Assembly (NCBI RefSeq): GCF_000519325.1
Contig: NZ_KI912613.1
Location: 5,455,553 to 5,519,552 of the forward strand
Length of the DNA stretch: 64,000 bases
From: Patulibacter minatonensis DSM 18081
GTDB taxonomy: Bacteria > Actinomycetota > Thermoleophilia > Solirubrobacterales > Solirubrobacteraceae
Direction: 5' to 3'
A program made the translations under genes and the position numbers. Positions 18,253 to 26,721 of this stretch are shown here, one piece after another. Each line of letters opens with the position of its first letter. Positions within the stretch are counted from its first letter, which is position 1. Under the pieces are notes generated by a model. That model saw only the letters and a program-made list of their open reading frames with translations. It did no database searches and was not told where the DNA came from.

Positions 18253-18397
18253 TCGTCGTCCTGGGACGGGGCTCGCGGCCCCGATCGGGTACCAATGGGT
18301 CGTCCGTCGCCGCGCCGCGTGACGCCGGGGCCGCCGGCCGGACCAAGCCCTTCGTGCGTCGACCGCGGCGCACGCCCACCGACCCCGAGGAGCACCA

Positions 18398-19816
18398 GTG
18401 CACGAGACCGAAGCCGACGTGGTGGTGCTGGGTGCCGGGCCGGCCGGCGAGGTCGCCGCCGGCCAGATCGCCGACGGAGGCCTCGACGTCGTCCTCGTCG
18501 AGGACCGCCTCGTCGGCGGCGAGTGCTCGTACTGGGGATGCATGCCGTCGAAGGCGATGCTGCGCCCCGTCGACCTGCTCGCCGAGACCGCCCGGGTCCC
18601 CGGCGTGCGCGAGCTCGTCCACGGCGATCTCGATCCGCAGGTGGTCCTCGACCGCCGCGACGAGGTCATCCACGACCTCGACGACGCCTCCCAGCTGCCG
18701 TGGCTCGAGGACCGCGGCATCCGCCTCGTGCGCGGGCGCGGGCGGCTCGTGGCCGAGCGGACCGTCGAGGTCGTGCTGAGCGGCGAGGACCGGCCGCAGG
18801 AGCGGATCGTCGCGCGGCGCGCCGTCGTCGTCGCGACCGGCACCCGCCCCGCGTTCCCGCCCGTCGAGGGCCTGGAGGACGCCTGCGGCTGGACGAACCG
18901 CGAGTCGACGACCGCGGACGAGGTCCCCGGGTCCCTGATCGTCATCGGCGGCGGGCCCATCGGTGCCGAGCAGGCGCTGGCGTGGGCGTCCCTCGGGTCG
19001 AAGGTCACGCTGCTCGAGGTCGCCCCGCAGCTGCTCGGCAAGGAGGAGCCGTTCGCCGGCGCCGAGGTCGCCGACGGGCTGCGCGCCCACGGCGTCGACG
19101 TGCGCGTCGGGGTCGACATCGTCTCCGCGACCCGCGAGACCGGCGACCCGGACGTCGCCGTGTCCGTGACGCTCGCCGGCGGCGAGGCGGTCGGCGCCGA
19201 CGAGCTGCTCGTCGCCGCGGGCCGTGCGCCGAACACCGAGGACCTCGGGCTCGACGCCGTCGGCGTGGAGACCGACGACCGCGGGAACCTGCCGACCGAC
19301 GAGCACCTGCTGACCGGCGGGACGTCGTGGCTCTACGCCGTCGGCGACGTCAACGGCCGCGCGCTGCTCACCCACGTCGGCAAGCGGCAGTCGCGCATCG
19401 TCGCGGCGCACGTGCTCGGGGACGCCGACGCCGCCCTGGCGTCCGACGAGCTCGAGGGCGGCAGCAGCCCGCGCGTGACGTTCACCGAGCCGCAGGTCGC
19501 CGCGGTCGGCCTGACGCTGCAGGCCGCGAAGGACGCCGGGATCGCCGCCGTCGCGATCGACGTGCCCTCCGACGGCAACGCCGGCGCGAGCTTCATCGGC
19601 AAGGGCGCCGGGGGGACCACGCGGTTCGTGATCGACCCCGACGCGGGGGTCCTCGTGGGCGCCACGTTCGTCGGCGCCGGCATCGCGGAGCAGCTGCACG
19701 CCGCCACGATCGCCGTCGCGGGGAGGGTCCCGCTCGAGGTGCTCGACCGCGCCGTCCCGGCGTTCCCGACCCGCACGGAGACCTGGCTGCGCCTGATCGA
19801 GAAGCGCCCCCGCTAG
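18398..19816 (+). CDS. flavoprotein disulfide reductase family oxidoreductase
   Basis: 472 residues, dihydrolipoamide dehydrogenase/mercuric reductase superfamily. It has the FAD motif GAGPAG near residue 12, the redox disulfide C43-C48 (GGECSYWGCMPSK), the NAD(P) motif IVIGGGPIGAEQA and AVGDVNG for FAD. The C-terminal dimer domain ends with PAFPTRTETW where the classical enzymes carry the His of HPTxxE, so the usual His base is absent. The substrate is therefore unlikely to be lipoamide or glutathione handled in the standard way. GTG start with GAGGAG upstream. It ends in CTAG, shared with the convergent gene that follows. Confidence 0.85.
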   Translation: MHETEADVVVLGAGPAGEVAAGQIADGGLDVVLVEDRLVGGECSYWGCMPSKAMLRPVDLLAETARVPGVRELVHGDLDPQVVLDRRDEVIHDLDDASQLPWLEDRGIRLVRGRGRLVAERTVEVVLSGEDRPQERIVARRAVVVATGTRPAFPPVEGLEDACGWTNRESTTADEVPGSLIVIGGGPIGAEQALAWASLGSKVTLLEVAPQLLGKEEPFAGAEVADGLRAHGVDVRVGVDIVSATRETGDPDVAVSVTLAGGEAVGADELLVAAGRAPNTEDLGLDAVGVETDDRGNLPTDEHLLTGGTSWLYAVGDVNGRALLTHVGKRQSRIVAAHVLGDADAALASDELEGGSSPRVTFTEPQVAAVGLTLQAAKDAGIAAVAIDVPSDGNAGASFIGKGAGGTTRFVIDPDAGVLVGATFVGAGIAEQLHAATIAVAGRVPLEVLDRAVPAFPTRTETWLRLIEKRPR

Positions 19817-20640
19817 TCCTTCGGCGGCAGGGGGACGAAGCCGCTCGTCCGGCGCACGTAGTCGGTGTAGCCCGGGCGTCGGTCCGCCATCCCCTTCTCG
19901 AGCAGCGCCTTCCCGGTGCCGAACACCAGGAAGAACGACATCGCGACCGGCGACAGGATCGTGAACAGCCCCGGGACCTCGTTCGCGGCGACGAGCCAGA
20001 TGCCCCACCAGACGCACGCGTCGCCGAAGTAGTTCGGGTGGCGCGTGTAGCGCCACAGGCCGCGGTCCATCACCTGGCCCTTGCTCGACGGGTCCGCCAT
20101 GAACGCCGCGAGCTGCCGGTCGCCGACGGCCTCGAAGGTGATCCCGACGAGCCAGACGGCCACGCCGATCCAGGTCAGGACGCCGACCCCGCCCTGCTCG
20201 TACTGCGCGACCTGCACGGGCAGCGAGACGAACCAGAGGACGACCGCCTGGGTCAGGTAGACGCGGGTGACGATGTGGAACGTCTCCCGGCCCGCGGGTG
20301 CGCGCTCCATGAGCTCGACGTACCGCGGGTCCTCGCCCTTCCCGCGACCCCGGCGCTCGATGTGCCAGGCCAGGCGGCCGCCCCAGAGCACGGTCATCGC
20401 GGTGACGACCGCGCGCTGCAGCGCGTCGCCGTCGCCCGCCGAGAGCACCAAGGTCACGACCGCCACGACCGCGAAGCCGGCGCCCCACGTGACGTCGATG
20501 ACGCTGTGCCGGCCGGCCTTCCTCGCGACCGCGAACGTGACCGCGAAGGCGACGACGACGGCGGCCACCGTGGCCGCGAGGTTCAGCGGCAGGCCCGAGG
20601 CGAGGGCGGCGACGGGCGGGGCGGAGGGCATCGCGGGCAT
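19813..20640 (-). CDS. DUF1295 / steroid 5-alpha-reductase-like membrane protein
   Basis: 275 residues with about six hydrophobic segments. The C-terminal GLWRYTRHPNYFGD motif, followed by YTDYVRRTSGFVPLPP, is the signature of the DUF1295 / ICMT / 5-alpha-reductase membrane superfamily. Members reduce or methylate lipid-like substrates using NADPH or SAM; the reaction here is not known. It converges on the flavoprotein gene, and both stop codons lie in the same CTAG tetranucleotide at 19813-19816. The first residues MPAMPSAPP are uncertain as start. Confidence 0.85.
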   Translation of the reverse strand: MPAMPSAPPVAALASGLPLNLAATVAAVVVAFAVTFAVARKAGRHSVIDVTWGAGFAVVAVVTLVLSAGDGDALQRAVVTAMTVLWGGRLAWHIERRGRGKGEDPRYVELMERAPAGRETFHIVTRVYLTQAVVLWFVSLPVQVAQYEQGGVGVLTWIGVAVWLVGITFEAVGDRQLAAFMADPSSKGQVMDRGLWRYTRHPNYFGDACVWWGIWLVAANEVPGLFTILSPVAMSFFLVFGTGKALLEKGMADRRPGYTDYVRRTSGFVPLPPKD

Positions 20641-20766
20641 CTTCCCGGTCCTACGGCGCCGGCGGGCGGCGCGGACGCCCGCCGCCGCCTGGCGGGGCCG
20701 GAGCGACGCCCACCAGGAGACGTTCTCCGCGGCGGCACCGACCCTGGTGACCGTGATCGGCCCCGG

Positions 20767-22185
20767 TCAGCGGCGGCGCACCACGATCGTGGCGGTGCCG
20801 GCCCGGAAGCCCGACGCCGTGGCGACGACCCGGACCTTCACCGTCGTCGTGCGGCGGAGGACGACGCTCGCGCGGCCACGGGCGTCGGTGCGGAGCGACC
20901 GGCCCGCCAGGCGGACCCGGGCCTTCGCGACGCCCCGGCGGACGCCGGCCTGCACGCCCGTCACGCGCAGGCGCACCGTCGTCCGCCGGCCGAGGACCAC
21001 GCGGCGGGGTGCGGCGGTCACCCGCAGCGCGGGCCGCGTGGCGGTGCTCCCCGAGCCGACGGCCGGCGGCGGTGATCCCGCCCGCGACGGGATCAGCTCC
21101 GGCAGTCCGGACTCCCCCGCGTCGACCGCGAGGATCGCCTGGTTGGCGGTGACGCCGAACAGCGCGCTCTGGTTCGCGACGAGCAGCCGCGTGCCCTGGA
21201 AGCGGACGCTCGACGGCCCGTCGAACGGGATCGGGGAGCCGTTGAGGCCGACGAGCGGCGTACCGAAGCGCGCGAGCTCCTGCCCGCCGGGACCGAGCTT
21301 CACGATCTGCGCCGACGCCCCGACGAGGGCCACGTAGACGTTCCCGGCCTTCGAGATCGCGAACCCGTCGGGCAGGTCGATCGGCCCCGAGGTCCAGAGC
21401 GTCCGGAGGGTCCCGGGCAGCCCGCCGGCGAGCAGCGGGATCTCCAGCAGCTTGCCCTGGAGCATGTCGGTCTGCCCCGCCCCGAGGTTCGAGGCGAGGG
21501 TCGTCAGGACCGTCCGGCGGTCGGCGGAGAGCCCGAGGCCCGCGAGCCCGAACTCCTCCGCGGCGAAGCGGTCGAGCCCGAGCCAGACCGCCGGGGTGCC
21601 ACCGCCCGGAGGCACTCGCCAGATCACGTCCTGCTGGTAGTCGGTGACGAGCAGCGAGCCGTCCGGGAGCCAGAGCGCGTAGTTCGGCATCGGCTGCTCG
21701 TCGCCCCCTCCCGGCTCGCAGTCCACGTGGTAGGCGACGGTGCTGCAGGGCTTCAGGTCCGGGAACCGCGCGTAGGTCGAGAACGTGCCCGTGTCGCGGT
21801 CGAGCAGGAGCGCGCGCGCAGGCGTCTTGTCGAGCAGGAGGAGGCGTCCCTGCGCGTCGCTCGTGGCGACCTGGACGCCCTGCTCGCCGGCGGAGACGTC
21901 CTGGTTCGGCACCGTCCAGCTGCGGGTCGTGCCGCGCTGCTCCGGTCCCGTGCCACCCGTCGCGGGGAACTCGAGCACCTTCGACGGCACGCCGGCCGCG
22001 GCGTGGTTGACGTACGTGCCCTCGTAGACGCGTCCGTCGGGGTGGACGTAGGCGTGCGCCGGGTACCCAGGCGCACCGATGCGGGCGAAGACGGAGGTGT
22101 CGCCGGGCGCGGCGGACGCCGCCGGGGCGAGGGCGCCGAGCGCGAGGACGACGGCCGCCGTGGCGCGTCCGGGGCGGACCTTCAC
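20767..22185 (-). CDS. secreted beta-propeller (ScyD/SMP-30-like) protein
   Basis: 472 residues. A Sec signal peptide (VVLALGALAPAASAAPG) is followed by a six-bladed propeller-like domain with recurring GxVY, LLVTDYQQDVIWRV and DGFAISKAGNVYVALVG blades, then a Pro/Gly linker and a C-terminal Ig-like stalk rich in Arg/Val (from about LRVTAAPRRVVLG). The GTG start overlaps the stop of the ceramidase gene by 4 bases (GTGA), and the frame upstream is a shadow of that gene. It is the third gene of the amine oxidase-ceramidase-propeller operon. The role is unknown: substrate-binding or lactonase-like activity are both possible. Confidence 0.8.
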   Translation of the reverse strand: MKVRPGRATAAVVLALGALAPAASAAPGDTSVFARIGAPGYPAHAYVHPDGRVYEGTYVNHAAAGVPSKVLEFPATGGTGPEQRGTTRSWTVPNQDVSAGEQGVQVATSDAQGRLLLLDKTPARALLLDRDTGTFSTYARFPDLKPCSTVAYHVDCEPGGGDEQPMPNYALWLPDGSLLVTDYQQDVIWRVPPGGGTPAVWLGLDRFAAEEFGLAGLGLSADRRTVLTTLASNLGAGQTDMLQGKLLEIPLLAGGLPGTLRTLWTSGPIDLPDGFAISKAGNVYVALVGASAQIVKLGPGGQELARFGTPLVGLNGSPIPFDGPSSVRFQGTRLLVANQSALFGVTANQAILAVDAGESGLPELIPSRAGSPPPAVGSGSTATRPALRVTAAPRRVVLGRRTTVRLRVTGVQAGVRRGVAKARVRLAGRSLRTDARGRASVVLRRTTTVKVRVVATASGFRAGTATIVVRRR

Positions 22186-24830
22186 GACCCGCCCCCGCTC
22201 GCCGTGGCGGCCTTGCCGTTGACGTTCCCGTCGGGGTCGCGCGCGGCGCCGACGGGCACCGTCACCGTGGTGCCGGCGGGAGCTTCGACGGTCGCGACGC
22301 CGTCCTTCCCGATCGGCGCGGAGACGGTGCGGTCGCCGACCCGGAAGTCGACCGTGCCCGCGAGCAGGATCGTCGGACGGGCGATCAGGTCGACGTTCTC
22401 GCGCGGCAGCGGGAAGCCGACCTGCACGGCGACGCGGCCGGCCGGGGCGCTGCGCCGCCGGACCTCCAGCGCGTCGCTGGCGAGCACCCGGAACGCCTTG
22501 CTCGTGAGCGTGTAGCGCGGCGCGGTGATCACCACGCGGTAGGTCCCGAGCGGCGTCGTCTCCGGCGGGTTCCACGTCGCCACGTACTTCCCGTCGGCGT
22601 CGGTCCTCCAGGCGATCGCGGTGCCGAGGTCGTTGTCGGCGGCGACCCACCGGGCGCCGTCCTGGCGCTCGATCGTCACGAACGCGCTGTCGAGCGGCTT
22701 GTCCCCGCCCGACGGCGCGCCCTGCCACGCCACGTCGACCAGGCCGAGCCGGCGGACGTCGCCGGGCTGCGCGGTGAGCCGCCCCGCCGCGGAGCCCTGC
22801 GGGTACGCGGGCCCGTTCGCCCTGACGCCGTTGCTCGCGTCGTAGTCGCGCTTCTCGAGCGTCACCGCCCGGCCCGCCGAGGCGGCGCCCAGGTCGCCGG
22901 CGCGGTCGGCGAGGAACGTGCCGGAGTGCCGCCCGAAGACCGTCGACGCGCCTTCGTACTGCTGCGTGTCGTACTCCTCGGGGGTGGTGATGTAGTTCAG
23001 GTAGTCGTTCGCGAGGCCGGCGATCGTCACGCGGTTCACGCCCACGCCCTTCATCTGCGCGAGGACGTTGGCGCGGGTGCGCTCGCCGACGCCGATCGTG
23101 GCCTCGCCGGGCATCGTCACGATCGCGCCGTCGCCGATGCGCGCGAGCACCATCGGGGAGGCCTCCGACCACTCGCCGATCGGGACGATCAGCTTGTCGC
23201 CCTGGACGTCGTCGACCGCGGGGACCTTCGTGCCCTCGAGCGGGACGCCCGTGATGTCGAACAGCGGGCCGCGGCCCTCCTCGGAGCCCGTCAGGAACGG
23301 CGCGCCGATCTGCGGCTTGACGGCGACCTTGCCGCCGTCGCTGGCGGTCCTCCCGCAGAAGCAGAAGCGGGTCCACTGGACGTCGAAGGCCGGAGTGGCG
23401 CTGAGCTTCGGGCCGGCGTCCTGCCACGCCCGGTAGAACGCGTCGCCCTCCGTGCGGCCGACGAGGTCGGCGCCGGCCGGCCCGCTGTGGTCGAGCCCGG
23501 CGGACATGTCGCCCTCGTCGGCGTTGCCGTAGACCGCGATCACCGGCTGGCCGGCCGGGACGTCGGCGTCGCGGCGGACGAGCGCCTCGAACTGCTGTGC
23601 GGCGACGCCGCCGTGGTCGGCGCTGTAGAGCCCGAACTCGGACTTCACGACGGTGCCGTGGTTGGCGAAGTTCGACCAGCCGCCGATCGGCAGGCGGCCG
23701 TCCTTCGCGCACGAGCGGCGAGCAGCGCGGCGGGCGGCGGTGCGGGCCCGGGTCGCGGCGCGGGCGGCGGCACGCGACCGGCGCTGCGCGGTGCGGACGG
23801 CGCGGCGGGCCGCGGCCGCCTTCGCGGACGACGCCGACCGGGCGGTGCGACGGGCCCGGGTCAGGGTCCGGGTGGCGGCGGTCGCACGGCGCTTCAGCGT
23901 CGTCGCCCGCTTCGCGGCCCGGCGGACGGCCGGCGTGCAGGTCGGCCCCACGAGGCGGTCGACGCGGAGCACGTCGACGCTCGGGTTGATCGTCTTCGCG
24001 TACGGGACCTTGGACGCGTCGGTCGTGCCGAAGTCGGCCAAGCGCGCGACGAGGCTGCGGTTCCTCGTCAGGCCCGAGAGCGTCGTGTGGCCCCACGCGG
24101 CGGCGGCCGGGCCCATCGACCCGGCGGCGCGCCGGATCGCGGTGGCGACCTGGTCGACGATGAAGGTGTAGAGCTGCGGATCCGCCTTCGACGGCGCCAC
24201 GAGGCCCGCGAGGCTCGTCGGGTCCGAGAGGATCAGCTGCGCGCCCGGCGCGGCGGTGTTCAGGGTCGGGGTGTTCGCGAAGCCGCCCGTGCCCGAGTGG
24301 GTGTGGGTCGCCGAGAGGATCACGGTCCGCTCGTTCAGGCCGAGGTCCTGGACCTTCGCGGCGACGGCCTGCTGCAGGCCCTGCGGGACGGCGAAGTCGG
24401 CCATCGCGACCAGGGCGACGCGCCGGCCGTCCTTCTCGAGCACGATCGCGCTCGTGGTCAGGCGCGTCGAGACGCCGTGGCCGACGCGGTCCGCGCGGGT
24501 CCAGCCGCCGAGGAAGTACCCGGTGCGGGGCGGGGTGAGATCGGCGCGGCCGACCCCGGCGCGCAGGGCGCCGGCGGGGACCTTCTTCGGCGGTCCGGGG
24601 ACCGCGGCGGTCGCCGCGTAGGACGCCGGGGGCGCGATCTTCGCCCGCAGCCGGATCGCGTCGCTGCCGGCCGGCGTGACCGCGGCCTTCGCCGGGTGCT
24701 TCGCGGCGTAGACCTCCTCCGCGGCCTCCTCGGCCTCGCTGTGGGCGGCGGCGACGGGCGCGCACGCCAGCGCCGCGACCAGGGCCGCCGGGAGCAGGGC
24801 GAGGCGGAGCGCTGGACGTCCCTGCGTCAT
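22182..24830 (-). CDS. secreted neutral ceramidase-like hydrolase with Ala/Arg-rich insertion
   Basis: 882 residues, exported by a Sec signal (LALLPAALVAALACAPVAAAHS). The neutral/alkaline non-lysosomal ceramidase domain starts at about residue 88 (GVGRADLTPPRTGYFLGGW); the zinc ligands are expected in SATHTHSGTGGF and SNFANHGTVV. Known members hydrolyse the amide of ceramide. Between Cys298 and Cys374 lie 75 residues with 27 Ala, 23 Arg and 3 Lys and no acidic residue, breaking the domain between VDVLRVD and the strand before the second His. A C-terminal beta-domain follows. The start overlaps the amine oxidase stop by 4 bases. Sphingolipid activity is inferred from the domain only. Confidence 0.85.
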   Translation of the reverse strand: MTQGRPALRLALLPAALVAALACAPVAAAHSEAEEAAEEVYAAKHPAKAAVTPAGSDAIRLRAKIAPPASYAATAAVPGPPKKVPAGALRAGVGRADLTPPRTGYFLGGWTRADRVGHGVSTRLTTSAIVLEKDGRRVALVAMADFAVPQGLQQAVAAKVQDLGLNERTVILSATHTHSGTGGFANTPTLNTAAPGAQLILSDPTSLAGLVAPSKADPQLYTFIVDQVATAIRRAAGSMGPAAAAWGHTTLSGLTRNRSLVARLADFGTTDASKVPYAKTINPSVDVLRVDRLVGPTCTPAVRRAAKRATTLKRRATAATRTLTRARRTARSASSAKAAAARRAVRTAQRRSRAAARAATRARTAARRAARRSCAKDGRLPIGGWSNFANHGTVVKSEFGLYSADHGGVAAQQFEALVRRDADVPAGQPVIAVYGNADEGDMSAGLDHSGPAGADLVGRTEGDAFYRAWQDAGPKLSATPAFDVQWTRFCFCGRTASDGGKVAVKPQIGAPFLTGSEEGRGPLFDITGVPLEGTKVPAVDDVQGDKLIVPIGEWSEASPMVLARIGDGAIVTMPGEATIGVGERTRANVLAQMKGVGVNRVTIAGLANDYLNYITTPEEYDTQQYEGASTVFGRHSGTFLADRAGDLGAASAGRAVTLEKRDYDASNGVRANGPAYPQGSAAGRLTAQPGDVRRLGLVDVAWQGAPSGGDKPLDSAFVTIERQDGARWVAADNDLGTAIAWRTDADGKYVATWNPPETTPLGTYRVVITAPRYTLTSKAFRVLASDALEVRRRSAPAGRVAVQVGFPLPRENVDLIARPTILLAGTVDFRVGDRTVSAPIGKDGVATVEAPAGTTVTVPVGAARDPDGNVNGKAATASGGGS

Positions 24831-26332
24831 GCCCCGACCTCGCGTGCGACCCGCTCGCCGGCGCGCACGGCGCCGTCCATGAACCCGGCCCAGTAGTCGG
24901 AGGTCTCCGTCCCACCCCAGTGGACCAGGCCGTGGGGCTTGCGCATCTGGCCGCCGAACGCGCTGAGCGTCCCGGGCGACGGGATCGCGACGGGGCCGCC
25001 GGCCGACCAGGGCTCGCGGGCCCAGTCCTGCTCGAAGTAGTCCTTCGCCTTCAGCGCCTGCGGTCCGACGTAGCGGGCGAACTGCTGGAGCGCCGCCGCC
25101 CGGCGCTGCGCCACCGGACGCCCGCTCCACTGCCGCCAGCCGACGCCGCCGCAGAACCCGAACAGCACGCCGGGGCTGCCCTCCGGCGGGGTGTTGTCGA
25201 AGAGCGCGCGACAGGGACCGCCGTCGTCGACCGCGACGGCCATCCCGCTGAGCCCGTCCTGGCGCCAGAACGGCTTGTCGTAGACGGCCTCGATCTTCAT
25301 GAGCGCGCCCATCGCGGAACGCTGCAGGAGCTGGCGGTGCTCGGACGGGAGCACCGGATCGAAGTCGATCGCCGCGGCCAGCGGCGGCGGGATCGCGATC
25401 ACGACGTTCTTCGCCTTCCAGGTGCCGCCGTCGGAGACGACGGTCGCGGTCGAGCCGCGCTGCTCGATGCGCCGGACCGGGGCGTTCAGGACGACCTTCA
25501 GCCCCTCCGCCAGCCCGAACGAGACGACCTGGCTGCCGCCGAGGATCCGGGAGTCCTGCGCGCCGCCCTTGCTGCCGAGCATCCGCTCCGCCGTGCCGAC
25601 GTGGTTCTCGTCGCCGGCGCCGGCGACGAACCGCGCCATCAGGAGCAGCGAGACCTCCTGCTGCCCGGCCCCGAAGCTCGGTTCGATCAGGCACTCGATC
25701 AGCTGCTGCACGCGCGTGGTGTTGACGACCCCGCCCTTGCCGCGCAGCCACGAGGCGATCGTGTCGCTCTCCCACACCGCGGCCGCGGGTCCCGCCCCCG
25801 GGTTCTGCACGGACAGCGACGCCGCGATCTGGTCCAGCGACGACAGGACCTCGTTGAGCCCGAGGAGCTGGGTGGGCTCCGGCGGGATGTCGCCGGTGTA
25901 GCGCTGGACGCGGCCGTCGGCGATGTACGAGTTGTCGCCCTTCGTGTACGCCTCGTAGATGCCGATCCCGAGCTCCTTGCAGAGCGCGGTGATGTGGTTC
26001 TGGGTCGGGCCGACGTACTCGCCGCCCGCCTCGACGGCCCGCCCGGGCGCGACGTCGTGGTTCAGGGTGCGCCCACCGACGCGGTTCCGGGCTTCCAGGA
26101 CGACGACCGACCGACCGGCCGCGGTCAGGCGGCGGGCGGTGGTCAGCCCGGAGATCCCGGCGCCGACGACGACCACGTCGACCGACTTCGCCGCGGCCTT
26201 GCGCTTCTTCTTCCTCGGCGCCCTCCGCTTCGCGGCGTCCGCGTCCGCGGAGGCCCCCAGGACGGCCGCTCCCGCGGCGACTCCGGCTCCCGCTCCCAGG
26301 AGCCCACGACGGGTGACTGCACGATCGGACAA
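24827..26332 (-). CDS. Tat-exported flavin monoamine oxidase family protein
   Basis: 501 residues. The N-terminus carries a twin-arginine signal (TRRGLLGAGAGVAAGAAVLG), then a Lys/Arg-rich linker, then the FAD-binding Rossmann motif VVVVGAGISGLTTARRL and EARNRVGGR of amine oxidases; the C-terminal LVHWGGTETSDYWAGFMDGAVRAGERVA region contributes the flavin-facing residues. Members oxidise amines to aldehydes with release of peroxide. The start is TTG, supported by GGAGGA 5 bases upstream. First gene of the operon with the ceramidase-like and propeller genes. A folded, FAD-loaded export through Tat fits the signal. Confidence 0.88.
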   Translation of the reverse strand: MSDRAVTRRGLLGAGAGVAAGAAVLGASADADAAKRRAPRKKKRKAAAKSVDVVVVGAGISGLTTARRLTAAGRSVVVLEARNRVGGRTLNHDVAPGRAVEAGGEYVGPTQNHITALCKELGIGIYEAYTKGDNSYIADGRVQRYTGDIPPEPTQLLGLNEVLSSLDQIAASLSVQNPGAGPAAAVWESDTIASWLRGKGGVVNTTRVQQLIECLIEPSFGAGQQEVSLLLMARFVAGAGDENHVGTAERMLGSKGGAQDSRILGGSQVVSFGLAEGLKVVLNAPVRRIEQRGSTATVVSDGGTWKAKNVVIAIPPPLAAAIDFDPVLPSEHRQLLQRSAMGALMKIEAVYDKPFWRQDGLSGMAVAVDDGGPCRALFDNTPPEGSPGVLFGFCGGVGWRQWSGRPVAQRRAAALQQFARYVGPQALKAKDYFEQDWAREPWSAGGPVAIPSPGTLSAFGGQMRKPHGLVHWGGTETSDYWAGFMDGAVRAGERVAREVGA

Positions 26333-26721
26333 CGGATCCTCCGGACGACGACCCGGGCGAGCCTACGCGCGGGTAGGTGGACAACGCAAGGCCCGTTGTC
26401 GCATCGTCGGCGACGGCGTCTCGACACCGGTGGAAGGCGGTCGGCGCGGCCCCGGGCGCCTCGGATCCGTGCCGCGAGGGTGTACGCAGTGCGCCTGGCG
26501 AGCCTCCGTCGCCGGCCCGCGCCGACGCCGACGCCGGCGACGGGCTGTGGAACTCTCCCGTTCGGGAGTTCAGGACGGGCCTTTCGGGTGGGGTGCGCTC
26601 GCGTACGATGGTGAGGTCGACCGAACGACGGGTCCCGGGCCTCCTCTGCGCCGCCCGGGGACGCGCCGCGCACCCGTGCGCGGGCCACGAGCCGCACCCG
26701 TCGGACTGCTGAGGAGCACCC
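26333..26721. other. 389-base divergent intergenic region upstream of fprA and the amine oxidase operon
   Basis: No convincing gene is present. The fprA-proximal half holds an imperfect inverted repeat GAACTC-tcCCG-tt-CGG-GAGTTC at 26550-26571 and a possible -10 TACGAT at 26604-26609. GGAG before the GTG of fprA (around 26712) is a clear ribosome site. Short open frames here lack coding character. Confidence 0.5.

Noticed and set aside
14496..18395. Open frame of 1299 codons upstream of the histidine kinase
   Set aside because: Only its last third encodes the kinase. The remainder is antisense to the two glycosidase genes and repeats because these genes are duplicated.
26377..26712. Possible 111-residue gene in the fprA upstream gap
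   Set aside because: No ribosome site, no recognisable motif, and it runs into the fprA promoter region.
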